From positions 1,178,001 through 1,242,000 of the forward strand of contig NZ_AP019654.1 of the NCBI RefSeq assembly GCF_009938205.1: a stretch of DNA of 64,000 bases. Direction: 5' to 3'. Source of the stretch: Vibrio panuliri. GTDB lineage: Bacteria; Pseudomonadota; Gammaproteobacteria; Enterobacterales; Vibrionaceae. Of the stretch, positions 18,779-28,643 are shown in pieces. Each line of letters begins with the position of its first letter. The stretch's first letter is position 1. The notes beneath the pieces are model-generated. The model saw only the letters and a list, made by a program, of their open reading frames with translations. It had not been told where the DNA came from and did not search any database. Both the position numbers and the translations under genes were made by a program.

Positions 18779-18946
18779 CTATTTCTCGTTGTTTAAACCC
18801 ATCAAAGCTGATTGAGTTTCTACTACGCGCTGTTGCATCGCTTGCTCAGATGAAATGCCGAGCTGCTGCATTGCTTCCTCTTCTGAAATACCTAGGTGAC
18901 AACACAACAAATCGATTGCCATTTGGTAGTTGTTTGCTTCAACCAT
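18779..18946 (-). CDS. Small 55-residue protein with tandem 11-residue repeat, unknown function
   Basis: A short gene reads MVEANNYQMAIDLL at its start and ends in GLNNEK. AGGAAG lies 5 nt before the ATG, a convincing ribosome-binding site. Residues 18-28 (LGISEEEAMQQ) and 29-39 (LGISSEQAMQQ) are a near-perfect tandem duplication, with helical periodicity. Two adjacent Cys (CCH) lie just before it. There is no signal peptide or membrane span, so it should be a small acidic cytoplasmic protein. It stands alone between bioD and htpX. I recognise no family with confidence; the repeat looks like a small helix-turn-helix or UBA-like helical fold, but that is only an impression. Confidence 0.72.
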   Translation of the reverse strand: MVEANNYQMAIDLLCCHLGISEEEAMQQLGISSEQAMQQRVVETQSALMGLNNEK

Positions 18947-19259
18947 GAGCTTCCTGTCCTGACGTTGTTTTCTTTACCTACCAGTAAATCTAGCAGTTTT
19001 TTTACACCTAACAATTCGACCAAAGTCTAATTCTTCTTGAGGTGTATCGAGCCAAACCAGCGGGATTGATTGGCTAACATTGAGTCGGATTGAAAACAAA
19101 TGTATCAATTTGCTTCTATCACTTGAGTTTAATGTGATTCGACTATATCTATGTGCTAGCCTAGACGTGAGTCTCACTGAGTCGACTAACGGCTAGTGGG
19201 TATAAAGGCGTTTTTAAAAATGCCACGAAAAATAAAGCTTCCAGTTTCGGAGATAAGTA
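18947..19259 (+). other. Non-coding region upstream of htpX
   Basis: This 313-bp region holds the promoters of the small minus-strand gene and of htpX. TTGAGT with TATCTA 17 nt downstream, around 19124-19152, is a possible htpX promoter, but the match is modest. I looked for the heat-shock pattern (CTTGAAA ... CCCAT) and found only the CTTGAG half. No coding potential was seen. Confidence 0.3.
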
Positions 19260-20132
19260 ATGAAACGAGTTATGTTATTCCTAGCAACAAACTTAGCTGT
19301 TGTCCTAGTGCTAAGTGTTGTTCTGAATATTGTTTATGCTGTCACGGGTATGCAGCCTGGTAGCCTATCTGGCTTGCTATTAATGGCGGCTGTGTTTGGT
19401 TTTGGTGGTTCATTTATCTCTTTGCTGATGTCAAAGAGTATGGCACTGCGTTCAGTGGGTGGTGTGGCGATTGAAAGTCCACGCAACGAAACGGAGCACT
19501 GGTTGCTAGAAACGGTTCGCCGCCAATCTGAGCAAGTAGGTATCGGCATGCCAACGGTCGCAATCTATGATTCGGCTGATATTAACGCCTTTGCAACGGG
19601 TGCTAAGCGTGATGACTCATTGGTTGCTGTCTCTACCGGGCTACTTCACAATATGACACGTGATGAAGCCGAAGCAGTATTGGCTCATGAAGTGAGTCAT
19701 ATTGCCAATGGTGACATGGTGACTATGACCTTGATGCAAGGTGTGGTGAATACCTTTGTCATCTTCCTATCGCGCTTTATCGCTAACATTGTCTCTTCAA
19801 ACAGCAGTGACGAAGAGGGTGAGGGCGGCAGCAACATGATGGTCTACTTTGGCGTATCAATGGTACTTGAGTTGGTATTTGGCTTTTTGGCGAGCTTTAT
19901 TACCATGTGGTACAGCCGCCATCGTGAGTTTTATGCAGATGCAGGCGCTGCGAGTCTCGTAGGTAAAGAAAAAATGATTGCGGCGCTTGAGCGTTTGAAG
20001 ATGAGTCACGAGTCTCAACTAGAAGGCTCAATGATGGCGTTTGGTATTAATGGCAAGCGTTCAATGACAGAGCTGCTGATGAGCCACCCACCATTGGACA
20101 AGCGTATTGCCGCGTTGCGTAATGGGCGATAA
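19260..20132 (+). CDS. htpX: Membrane protease HtpX
   Basis: This 290-residue M48-family zinc metalloprotease of the inner membrane takes part in quality control of misfolded membrane proteins together with FtsH. Two N-terminal spans (about 4-26 and 36-56) precede the active site HEVSH, with zinc ligands H143 and H147 and catalytic E144. A second hydrophobic pair lies at ~155-215, with an acidic loop DEEGEGGS between. The third zinc ligand Glu is in the [10 protein letters not shown] segment. Length matches E. coli HtpX (293). It is a single gene with its own terminator. Confidence 0.96.
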   Translation: MKRVMLFLATNLAVVLVLSVVLNIVYAVTGMQPGSLSGLLLMAAVFGFGGSFISLLMSKSMALRSVGGVAIESPRNETEHWLLETVRRQSEQVGIGMPTVAIYDSADINAFATGAKRDDSLVAVSTGLLHNMTRDEAEAVLAHEVSHIANGDMVTMTLMQGVVNTFVIFLSRFIANIVSSNSSDEEGEGGSNMMVYFGVSMVLELVFGFLASFITMWYSRHREFYADAGAASLVGKEKMIAALERLKMSHESQLEGSMMAFGINGKRSMTELLMSHPPLDKRIAALRNGR

Positions 20133-20162
20133 TCGCGTTTATAAAATCTGATTAATGAATCT

Positions 20163-20194
20163 AAAAGGCTTGGATGAAAATCCAAGCCTTTTTT
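20163..20194 (+). terminator. Terminator after htpX
   Basis: An 11-bp stem (AAAGGCTTGGA / TCCAAGCCTTT) with a 6-nt loop TGAAAA and a T-run lies 31 bp after the htpX stop. Confidence 0.9.
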
Positions 20195-20236
20195 GATCCC
20201 TTCATACCGAAATGCGTAAGTCTTGGTTAGTTATAA

Positions 20237-20302
20237 AAATTTGTACAACTTACTGATCTGTTCTAGAGTGAAAGTGTTATACAAAAAATATTTGTGTACA
20301 AT
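20237..20302 (+). promoter_or_regulatory. Promoter/operator region of the lipid operon
   Basis: TTGTACAA (20241-20248) is a perfect palindrome. Downstream, 20276-20302 holds ATACAAA and TTTGTGTA as an inverted pair, then another TGTACAA. Between them is TGATCT (20254) with TTATAC 17 nt later, which resembles the TGATC...TA promoters described for ECF sigma-E/ChrR regulons. The TGTACAA/ATACAAA clustering suggests a dimeric regulator of the MerR type. Both assignments are inference. Confidence 0.4.
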
Positions 20303-20317
20303 TAATTGGGGTCAATC

Positions 20318-20737
20318 ATGGATGTAGCGACAGTTGGGTCAGTTTATCAACAATTAAGTAAAGCAAATCTCCATTTGCTTAACGATGTATACCATCAAGA
20401 TGTCGTGTTTGAAGATGCGGCGCACCGCCTCGAAGGGTGGGGGCAACTAAAACGCTATTTTGATGCGCTATATCGCAACGTGGACAGTTGCCAGTTTAAC
20501 ATCCAAGCTCAGCAGCAGCAGGGAGACAGTGGTTTTATCACTTGGACCATGGAGCTAAGGCACCCTAAATTGCAGCGAGGGCAAACTATTTACGTCAATG
20601 GTGTTAGCCATCTGAAGTTTTCTGAAGGTAGGGTCATTTATCATCGTGACTATTTCGACCTTGGCGAAATGCTGTATGAAAACTTACCTCTGCTCGGTTC
20701 AATCGTAAAATCGATCAAGGCGAGGTTAGGCGAATGA
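20318..20737 (+). CDS. NTF2-like (SnoaL-type) protein
   Basis: This 139-residue protein belongs to the NTF2-like/SnoaL fold by pattern: an N-terminal helix with DVYHQDVVFEDAAHRLEG, strands such as FITWTMELRHP, and a final HRDYFDLGEM. Family members are small-molecule isomerases, hydrolases or binding proteins; no substrate can be read here. The ATG at 20318 follows GGGG at the usual distance; an upstream TTG at 20306 is less likely. It is the first gene of an eight-gene operon and overlaps the next gene by four bases. Confidence 0.78.
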   Translation: MDVATVGSVYQQLSKANLHLLNDVYHQDVVFEDAAHRLEGWGQLKRYFDALYRNVDSCQFNIQAQQQQGDSGFITWTMELRHPKLQRGQTIYVNGVSHLKFSEGRVIYHRDYFDLGEMLYENLPLLGSIVKSIKARLGE

Positions 20738-21459
20738 ATACGGTGCTGATTACAGGGGCGACTTCTGGTATCGGCTTGCAGTTGGCTCAGGACTATCTGG
20801 CGCAGGGCGATAGGGTTGTTGTATGTGGTCGTAATCCCATCGCGTTGAGCGAGTTTGATAACGTGGGTGACAAAGCTGAGACTCTGCAGTTTGATGTCAC
20901 CAATACCGCAGCCACTGTCAACGCGTTAGCTGAGATGCGCTCACAACCCAATATCTGGATTTTTAATGCGGGCAACTGTGAGTATGTCGAACAAGGCCTA
21001 CTAGATGCAGAACTAATTCGACGAGTTTTTGATACTAATTTCATCGGACTGGTTAATTCGTTGCAAGCTGCGCAACCCTTGTTCAAATCCGGCGATCAAG
21101 TCGTGGTTGTTGGTTCGATTTCAAGCGAGGTCGCCTTGCCACGAGCTGAAGCCTATGGCGCGTCCAAGGCCGCGGTAAGCTATCTTGCGCGAACATTACA
21201 AATGACTCTCGCACCAAAAAACATCAAAGTGTCGGTTGTTTATCCAGGGTTTGTCAAAACGCCCCTAACGGATAGAAATACATTCGAAATGCCGATGATA
21301 GTGTCAGCAGAGCAAGCCTCCCGAGCTATCCGGCGCGGCATCGAAAAGCAAAGCGCTTATATTTACTTTCCTGCGCGTTTTACCTCAATCCTTAGGTTGA
21401 TCGGCGTTTTGCCCTATCGTTGGCAAAACCTACTCACGCAAAAGTTACTCAAGGGATAG
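20734..21459 (+). CDS. Short-chain dehydrogenase/reductase
   Basis: This 241-residue classical SDR oxidoreductase has the nucleotide motif TGATSGIG at the N-terminus, NAG in the middle, the catalytic Ser in VVGSIS and the active-site YGASK. The Arg after the second strand (CGRN) favours NADP(H). The substrate is unknown; the operon context suggests a lipid or lipid-derived carbonyl. It overlaps the NTF2-like gene (ATGA) and is followed after 55 bp by the FAD oxidoreductase. Confidence 0.88.
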   Translation: MNTVLITGATSGIGLQLAQDYLAQGDRVVVCGRNPIALSEFDNVGDKAETLQFDVTNTAATVNALAEMRSQPNIWIFNAGNCEYVEQGLLDAELIRRVFDTNFIGLVNSLQAAQPLFKSGDQVVVVGSISSEVALPRAEAYGASKAAVSYLARTLQMTLAPKNIKVSVVYPGFVKTPLTDRNTFEMPMIVSAEQASRAIRRGIEKQSAYIYFPARFTSILRLIGVLPYRWQNLLTQKLLKG

Positions 21460-21514
21460 CCTCGCAAAGGTTGAATGATTAAAAACTATAATTAACGGAC
21501 TAAGGATCATCACA

Positions 21515-22801
21515 ATGAAGATAGCGATAATTGGCACAGGAATATCAGGCTTAACGTGTGGTTATTATCTACATCAGCGCCACGACATCACTTTGTTTGA
21601 AGCCAATGACTATATTGGCGGGCATACTGCGACGATTGATTTAGAGTTGGACGGACGCACCTATGCGGTAGATACCGGATTTATTGTTTACAACGATCGC
21701 ACCTACCCCAATTTTATTAAGATGATGAACGAGGTGGGCGTTGAAGGCGTGCCGACACAAATGAGCTTCTCAGTGGCAAATAGAGCCAGTGGGTTGGAAT
21801 ATAACGGCCACACGATTGCCACATTATTCGCCCAGAAACGCAATTGGTTTAAGCCTCGTTTTTACAAATTTATCGCAGAGATACTTCGCTTCAATAAGTT
21901 AGTCAAAGAGTTAGCGCAGCAGCAGAACGCGTCGGGCATAGACAGTACACTTGGCGACTTTCTCACTCAGCACCGCTTTAGTGACTTTTTCTGTGACAAT
22001 TACATTCTCCCGATGGGAGCGGCCATTTGGTCTTCAACCCTTGCTGATATGCGTGCCTTCCCACTCGGTTTCTTCGCTCGATTTTTCTTAAACCATGGCT
22101 TGTTGGATGTGGTTAATCGCCCTCAGTGGTATGTGATCAAAGGAGGGTCCAAACAGTATATCCCAGCTTTAACACAGGGGTTTGCTGATCGGATCAAGCT
22201 CAACTCGCCCGTGCAGAGTGTAACTCGAGATGGTCAAGGCGTAGTTGTGATGGTCAATGGTTCAGCAGAGAGGTTTGATCAGGTGATCTTTGCTTGTCAT
22301 AGTGACCAAGCATTAGCATTGCTGGCTGATCCTTCACATCAAGAGCAAGCAGTGCTCTCGTCTTTAACCTATCAAGTTAATCAAGTGGTCTTGCACACGG
22401 ACACCAAACTTTTGCCGACGCGCAAAGCAGCATGGGCATCATGGAATTATCGGCTTGATGGTTCGGACAGTGAGCAAAGTGCACCGCCTTCTTTGACCTA
22501 TAACATGAATATCTTACAGCATATTGAGAGCCCACATACGTTCTGTGTTTCTCTCAACTGTGCAGATTTGATTGAGAACAGCAAAATTTTGCGCACATTT
22601 AACTATAGCCATCCGGTATTTAACACTGAGTCAATCGCGGCTCAGAAGCAGCGTAGCACCATTAATGGTGAGCAACAGACATGGTTCTGTGGGGCGTATT
22701 GGTACAACGGTTTTCATGAAGATGGTGTTCGCAGTGCGCTAGATGTAGTCAAGGCGCTTGAGGAGCAGGCGGTTGATTCCCCAATTAAGGGAGCGGCGTA
22801 G
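21515..22801 (+). CDS. FAD-dependent amine-oxidase-like oxidoreductase
   Basis: The 428-residue flavoprotein begins with the dinucleotide-binding motif IIGTGISGLTCGYYL, followed by LFEANDYIGGHTATID, the pattern of the NAD(P)/FAD-binding amine oxidase and desaturase superfamily. The C-terminus carries WFCGAYWYNGFHEDGVRSAL, the FAD-contacting end motif. Genes of this type next to DUF1365 and cfa recur in many proteobacteria, and an alphaproteobacterial set has been linked to fatty acyl chain desaturation/oxidation. I infer a role in modifying membrane acyl chains. Its stop abuts the next start codon. Confidence 0.8.
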   Translation: MKIAIIGTGISGLTCGYYLHQRHDITLFEANDYIGGHTATIDLELDGRTYAVDTGFIVYNDRTYPNFIKMMNEVGVEGVPTQMSFSVANRASGLEYNGHTIATLFAQKRNWFKPRFYKFIAEILRFNKLVKELAQQQNASGIDSTLGDFLTQHRFSDFFCDNYILPMGAAIWSSTLADMRAFPLGFFARFFLNHGLLDVVNRPQWYVIKGGSKQYIPALTQGFADRIKLNSPVQSVTRDGQGVVVMVNGSAERFDQVIFACHSDQALALLADPSHQEQAVLSSLTYQVNQVVLHTDTKLLPTRKAAWASWNYRLDGSDSEQSAPPSLTYNMNILQHIESPHTFCVSLNCADLIENSKILRTFNYSHPVFNTESIAAQKQRSTINGEQQTWFCGAYWYNGFHEDGVRSALDVVKALEEQAVDSPIKGAA

Positions 22802-23566
22802 ATGAAAAGCGCACTCTTGGTTGGCTCGGTCAGACATCGTCGTTTTACACCTGTGAAGCATTCGCTTTCTTACCCGTTATTTATGCCATGCTTAGATCTT
22901 GATGAACTAGATTTGGTATTTAGTCATGTTTGGGGATTGGGGGATAAATGGTGGCATTGGGCAAGGTTTCGTCGCGAAGACTATCTTGGTAAAGGTGATC
23001 TGAAACGCGCTGTGTTGGACAAAGTATGTGAACTCACGGGCGACAACATTGCCGATGGACGCGTAGAAGCAGTGATTCACTTAAGGTACCTCGGTCTTTA
23101 CTTCAGCCCCGTCAACTTCTACTACATTTATGATTGTGACAACCAGTGGCGTTACCTATTGGCGGAAGTCAGTAATACCCCTTGGAATGAGCGACATTAT
23201 TACGTCGTTCCAGCAACAGGTAATGGTCGTTACGAACATGACAAAGCTTTTCATGTCTCTCCTTTCAACCCAGTAGAGCAAAAATATCACTGGATGGTCA
23301 AACCCCTGTCTAGTCGTCTACATGTCCATTTGGAGTGCCACAGAGAAGATAAAGAGTTTGACGCGACACTATCGATGCGCAAGCAACCGTTAAGTGAATT
23401 TGCTTTAGCGAAGAAACTGATCGTGACTCCGGTGATGGCAGTAAAAGTCACCATAGGGATTTATTGGCATGCTTTAAAACTATGGTGGAAAGGCGCTCCT
23501 TTTTACTCTCATCCTAAGTATCGCCAAGATTCAGACCACCAAGAAAAATCAAACAAAGGAGCATAG
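22802..23566 (+). CDS. DUF1365 family protein
   Basis: The 254-residue protein carries the family-like N-terminus SVRHRRFTPVKHSLSYPLF and the conserved YFSPVNFYYIYD segment. No known catalytic motif or membrane span is clear. DUF1365 genes nearly always lie beside the amine-oxidase-like gene and cfa, which argues for a partner role in fatty acyl modification, but the biochemistry is not established as far as I know. It starts directly after the preceding stop and is separated from cfa by 4 bp. Confidence 0.82.
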   Translation: MKSALLVGSVRHRRFTPVKHSLSYPLFMPCLDLDELDLVFSHVWGLGDKWWHWARFRREDYLGKGDLKRAVLDKVCELTGDNIADGRVEAVIHLRYLGLYFSPVNFYYIYDCDNQWRYLLAEVSNTPWNERHYYVVPATGNGRYEHDKAFHVSPFNPVEQKYHWMVKPLSSRLHVHLECHREDKEFDATLSMRKQPLSEFALAKKLIVTPVMAVKVTIGIYWHALKLWWKGAPFYSHPKYRQDSDHQEKSNKGA

Positions 23567-23570
23567 GAAG

Positions 23571-24812
23571 ATGACAACTCAAACTCTAACCCTTCCAAAG
23601 CGACTGTCGTCGATTGAACAAACTGCGAGAAGTGTTGTTTACCGTTGTATGAGTAAAATTTCTGTTGGCGCTTTAACCGTGGTGGAAGAATTTGAAACGG
23701 GTAAAGTCGAACATAGGGAAAGCTTTGGTCAAGGCGGCCCTTCGCATCCATCCGCAATGATTATCGTACGTAACCCTGCATTTTATACCCGCCTATTGAA
23801 AGGAGGCAGTATTGCGGCTGCGGAGGCTTATATGGATGGATGGTGGGATAGTCCGGATCTGACTGCATTGACGGAGCTTATGGCACGCAACCTTGCAACG
23901 TTAGACAACTTAGAGAACAGAACCAGTTTTCTCACCGATGCAATTAATCGCGTCGCCCATTGGTTTAATCGCAACACCTTGGAGAACTCGCAAAAAAATA
24001 TCCATGCGCATTACGATTTGAGTAACGAGTTATATCAGACGTTTCTTGACGACAATATGCTCTACTCCTCAGGAGTGTTTGCTCAGCAAAACGATTCGTT
24101 AGAACAGGCACAGATCAACAAGATGGAACGCCTGTGTCAGCAACTACGCCTGACTGCTGGCGACCGTGTGATGGAAATTGGTACCGGCTGGGGGGGAATG
24201 GCCATTTATATGGCGCAGAATTACGGCTGCCATGTCACCACCACCACCATCTCTGATGCCCAATACCAGTTCGCTAAGCAACGGGTCGAAGCGCTAGGGC
24301 TAAGCGATAAGATCACTTTACTTAAACAAGATTATCGTCTGCTTGAAGGGCAATTCGATAAGCTGGTTTCGATAGAAATGATAGAAGCGGTGGGCAAGGA
24401 ATATCTGACCTCTTACATTAAAAAATGCCAATCGCTATTAAAACCTCAAGGGTTGATGGCTATTCAAGCGATTACCATTGCTGACCAGCGATACAAAAGT
24501 TACAGCAATAGCGTCGACTTTATCCAAAAATACATTTTCCCCGGTGGCTTCTTGCCCTCCATTACTGCATTAACCCAAACAGCCACTCAAAGCAGTGACT
24601 TAGTGCTTCGCGATCTGTTTGATATAGGCGAAGACTACGCAATAACGCTTAACCACTGGTATCAACGCTTCAACGCGAATCTGTCACGAGTTGAAGACCT
24701 TGGTTTCGATCAGCGCTTTATTCGTATGTGGAACTACTACTTCTGTTATTGCGAAGGCGGGTTCAAAGCGAAGACTATTAGCACTGTTCATATGACATTT
24801 CAGCGTCCTTAA
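23571..24812 (+). CDS. cfa: Cyclopropane-fatty-acyl-phospholipid synthase family methyltransferase
   Basis: This 413-residue protein has a ~110-residue N-terminal lipid-binding domain and a SAM methyltransferase domain. Motif I is VMEIGTGWGGMAIYMA, preceded by the family hallmark HYDLSNELYQTFLD. SVDFIQKYIFPGG and the C-terminal YFCYCEGGFKA match the active-site segments of Cfa. Such enzymes transfer a methylene or methyl group from SAM to unsaturated acyl chains of membrane phospholipids. Here it lies in an operon with oxidoreductases, so the product may be a methylated or further oxidised acyl chain and not only a cyclopropane. Confidence 0.92.
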   Translation: MTTQTLTLPKRLSSIEQTARSVVYRCMSKISVGALTVVEEFETGKVEHRESFGQGGPSHPSAMIIVRNPAFYTRLLKGGSIAAAEAYMDGWWDSPDLTALTELMARNLATLDNLENRTSFLTDAINRVAHWFNRNTLENSQKNIHAHYDLSNELYQTFLDDNMLYSSGVFAQQNDSLEQAQINKMERLCQQLRLTAGDRVMEIGTGWGGMAIYMAQNYGCHVTTTTISDAQYQFAKQRVEALGLSDKITLLKQDYRLLEGQFDKLVSIEMIEAVGKEYLTSYIKKCQSLLKPQGLMAIQAITIADQRYKSYSNSVDFIQKYIFPGGFLPSITALTQTATQSSDLVLRDLFDIGEDYAITLNHWYQRFNANLSRVEDLGFDQRFIRMWNYYFCYCEGGFKAKTISTVHMTFQRP

Positions 24813-24818
24813 TAGCGT

Positions 24819-25346
24819 ATGAGTGAGCTAAAACGCCTTGTCATCGTTTCCACACTGTTCCAACTGGTTTGGTTTCTCGCGGTGCTGGGAAGAGAGTCTT
24901 GGCAGTGGCTCACTTTGGTTATTGTGGTGGGGATGCTTTTGATGACTGTGCGTGTTCAAGGCTTTAAATGGTGGCCGTGGCTACTGTTAACCCTGACGGG
25001 CGTCACTCTTGATAGCTTGAATGTCTCTTTTGGATTATTGATTTTTGACCACCACTGGTTACCAACGTGGTTGATATTACTCTGGGCTGCTTTTTGCTGG
25101 TATGCCTACTTTCTTACCCAAGTCGTGAGCCAATATCCGTTATGGCTCGTATCTATTGTTGGTGGACTCGCTGGCGCGGCAAGTTATCTCGCTGGCTACA
25201 AACTGGGTGCAGTGTCACTAGGCGTATCCTTACCTGTGGCAATTGTGTTGTTTTTCATTGAGTGGATAGGAATTGTCCTGCTCTGTATGAAAGTAAACAA
25301 TGGAAAGGGTAAACAACATGAAGATAGCAACGACACCTTGGCTTAA
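24819..25346 (+). CDS. DUF2878 membrane protein
   Basis: This 175-residue, highly hydrophobic protein has about five or six predicted spans rich in Trp and Leu. I recall the family as DUF2878, found with cfa and DUF1365 genes; its function is unknown. It lies 6 bp after cfa, and its last 29 bases overlap the chalcone-isomerase-like gene. Confidence 0.75.
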   Translation: MSELKRLVIVSTLFQLVWFLAVLGRESWQWLTLVIVVGMLLMTVRVQGFKWWPWLLLTLTGVTLDSLNVSFGLLIFDHHWLPTWLILLWAAFCWYAYFLTQVVSQYPLWLVSIVGGLAGAASYLAGYKLGAVSLGVSLPVAIVLFFIEWIGIVLLCMKVNNGKGKQHEDSNDTLA

Positions 25347-25902
25347 CGCATTGATACTGAGTACCGCTTTGACTGCTTCTTTACCAACCTATTCTTCTGT
25401 AGCGCAAGGGAATCAATCCGATTGGCGGCATGTCGACAACTGGCAGAGTTGGCAGCAAGTCGGGCAAGCACAGTTATCAATACTTTTTTTCGATATTTAC
25501 CAGTCGCGACTGCTGACACCGTCCGGAATTTACCAGCAGCAGTCATTTGATGTGACGCCCCATCCATTAGCGTTAACCATTGAGTATCAACGCAATATCA
25601 GCCAAGAGCAGCTGTTAGATGCTACGTTTGAGCAATGGTTGAAGTTGGGTTTTGCCAAGCAAGATGCTAAACGTTGGATTGATCAGCTTTCAGCCATTTT
25701 TCCCGATATCAAGTCAGGACAGACGTTAACTTACGTAACCAATGGTTCGACTGGTAAGTTTGTCTACTCTCCGCGGCCTTCACAAAGCCGCCATATCGGT
25801 TCAATTTCTGACGAGTCACTCAATGATGCCTTTCTTTCTATTTGGTTATCACCCAAGAGTGAATATGCCGATTTGCGGCAACAACTGATAGGAATGAGAT
25901 AA
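25318..25902 (+). CDS. Chalcone-isomerase-like periplasmic protein
   Basis: The 194-residue protein has a signal peptide (cut near TYSSVA). The body (SILFFDIYQSRLLTPSG, then LTIEYQRNISQEQLLDAT) matches the chalcone-isomerase-like fold, known in bacteria for exported proteins of unknown role; fatty-acid binding has been shown for some plant members of the fold. The start at 25318 follows GGAAAGGG; an ATG at 25300 in the same frame is possible. It sits in the lipid operon and overlaps the next gene by one base (TAATG). Confidence 0.75.
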   Translation: MKIATTPWLNALILSTALTASLPTYSSVAQGNQSDWRHVDNWQSWQQVGQAQLSILFFDIYQSRLLTPSGIYQQQSFDVTPHPLALTIEYQRNISQEQLLDATFEQWLKLGFAKQDAKRWIDQLSAIFPDIKSGQTLTYVTNGSTGKFVYSPRPSQSRHIGSISDESLNDAFLSIWLSPKSEYADLRQQLIGMR

Positions 25903-26426
25903 TGAGAGTGCGATTATTGGCAATGCTGTCCAGCTTACTCGTTTTGGTTGGTTGTGGCTCACAACTTGATGATTATAAGCAAAGTAGCCCGGCATTTGCA
26001 TTATTTGATTACTTCGAGGGTGAGGTGACGGCGTGGGGTATGGTGCAAGATTTCTCAGGCAACAAAACGCGCAGCTTTGAAGTATCTATAGTGGGTACAG
26101 TGGAAGGTGAGAAATTAACGTTGGTTGAAGACTTTGTCTACAGCGATGGCGTTGAAGAGCAGAGAATTTGGCATATCAATAAACTTGCCGATGGTCGTTA
26201 TCAAGGCACTGCACAAGATATTATTGGCCTTGCCCATGGCGCAGAGCAGGGCAATGCAATGCGGTGGCAATATGATTTTGAGTTGCCATACGAAGGATTG
26301 ACCATCACAGTCGCGATGGATGACTGGTTATTTCGTCAAGATGAGCGACATCTATTTAATATCACTAAAGTGAAAAAGTTCGGCGTTCAAGTCGCCACCG
26401 TAACCATATTCTTTCAAAAACAGTAA
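25902..26426 (+). CDS. DUF3833 lipoprotein
   Basis: The 174-residue protein has a lipoprotein signal peptide (LVGC, Cys18). The mature part is beta-rich: FEGEVTAWGMVQDFSGN, then a repeated strand pattern ending in TVTIFFQKQ, as in the DUF3833 family. It is the last gene of the lipid operon, and its start overlaps the preceding stop. Function unknown; it presumably faces the periplasm with the chalcone-isomerase-like protein, perhaps handling modified lipids. Confidence 0.8.
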   Translation: MRVRLLAMLSSLLVLVGCGSQLDDYKQSSPAFALFDYFEGEVTAWGMVQDFSGNKTRSFEVSIVGTVEGEKLTLVEDFVYSDGVEEQRIWHINKLADGRYQGTAQDIIGLAHGAEQGNAMRWQYDFELPYEGLTITVAMDDWLFRQDERHLFNITKVKKFGVQVATVTIFFQKQ

Positions 26427-26446
26427 TTCAGTTTCAACCAAATAAA

Positions 26447-26468
26447 AAAGCCTCCAATTGGAGGCTTT
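26447..26468. terminator. Bidirectional terminator between the lipid operon and purB
   Basis: A 9-bp perfect stem (AAAGCCTCC / GGAGGCTTT) with loop AATT lies between convergent genes. A-rich and T-containing flanks suit both directions. Confidence 0.85.
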
Positions 26469-26485
26469 GTCGTTTTAACAGTGCG

Positions 26486-27955
<1,470 letters not shown>

Positions 27956-27963
27956 TTACTCGG

Positions 27964-27993
27964 AAAAAATAAACACGCGGCAGGCCGCGTGTT
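27964..27993 (-). terminator. Terminator of the mnmA-hflD operon
   Basis: A 10-bp perfect stem (AACACGCGGC / GCCGCGTGTT) has an AG loop and is followed on the minus strand by TTATTTTTT. It lies just after the hflD stop codon. Confidence 0.9.
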
Positions 27994-27997
27994 CAAT

Positions 27998-28615
27998 TTA
28001 CATTCGAGCGAGTAGAATTTTTGCTTGCTCGACCATCTTTTTACGTCCGAAGATCAGATGTCGGCGCTTACCACCAACTTGTCGCCAAAGCACCGAGCAG
28101 CGAATACCTGATAGCAACAATGCACGTACTTTGTGTTGGTTGCTGGTTTGCTGCAATACGGTCGGCGTGCCAGTTACTTGGATGCGTGGGCCAATAGGGC
28201 TGACAACATCAAGATAGACACTCGCCAAGTTGCTGATCATTTGCTCGTCGGTTAAGGAGAAATGCTCCACTTGACGTTCAAGCATTTGAATACGATCTCC
28301 AAGCTGTGCCATCGCATCATTACGGCTGCTGAGTTTACGCTCAAGCGCCATTAGGCTAATGATATAACGAGTTATTTCGCTTCCCGCAGGGGTGCTATCA
28401 ATGCCTTCCACTAAGCACTCTAGCCCAAGCTTCAGATCGGCTTCACGACCAAACACATTGAGTGTGCTGCTTGGGTTAGTATTCAGAATCGCTTTCAGTG
28501 AAGTTTCAAACGCGTCCGTGTCACAATAACCGTTTTTTGCTGCTTGCTGAACGAGTGCCACAGCTTGGCAAATACCTGCAAAGGCAATAGTGCGGTCATA
28601 AAGAGTGTTAGCCAC
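27998..28615 (-). CDS. hflD: High-frequency lysogenization protein HflD homologue
   Basis: The 205-residue protein belongs to the HflD/YcfC family. In E. coli HflD is a peripheral inner-membrane protein that binds lambda CII and promotes its degradation; the native cell role is unclear. The start [17 protein letters not shown] and the C-terminal [20 protein letters not shown] are recognisable. It follows mnmA by 28 bp, the same gene order as in E. coli (mnmA-hflD-purB). Confidence 0.93.
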   Translation of the reverse strand: MANTLYDRTIAFAGICQAVALVQQAAKNGYCDTDAFETSLKAILNTNPSSTLNVFGREADLKLGLECLVEGIDSTPAGSEITRYIISLMALERKLSSRNDAMAQLGDRIQMLERQVEHFSLTDEQMISNLASVYLDVVSPIGPRIQVTGTPTVLQQTSNQHKVRALLLSGIRCSVLWRQVGGKRRHLIFGRKKMVEQAKILLARM

Positions 28616-28643
28616 GTAGAGTTACTCCTGATAATACGTCTGA

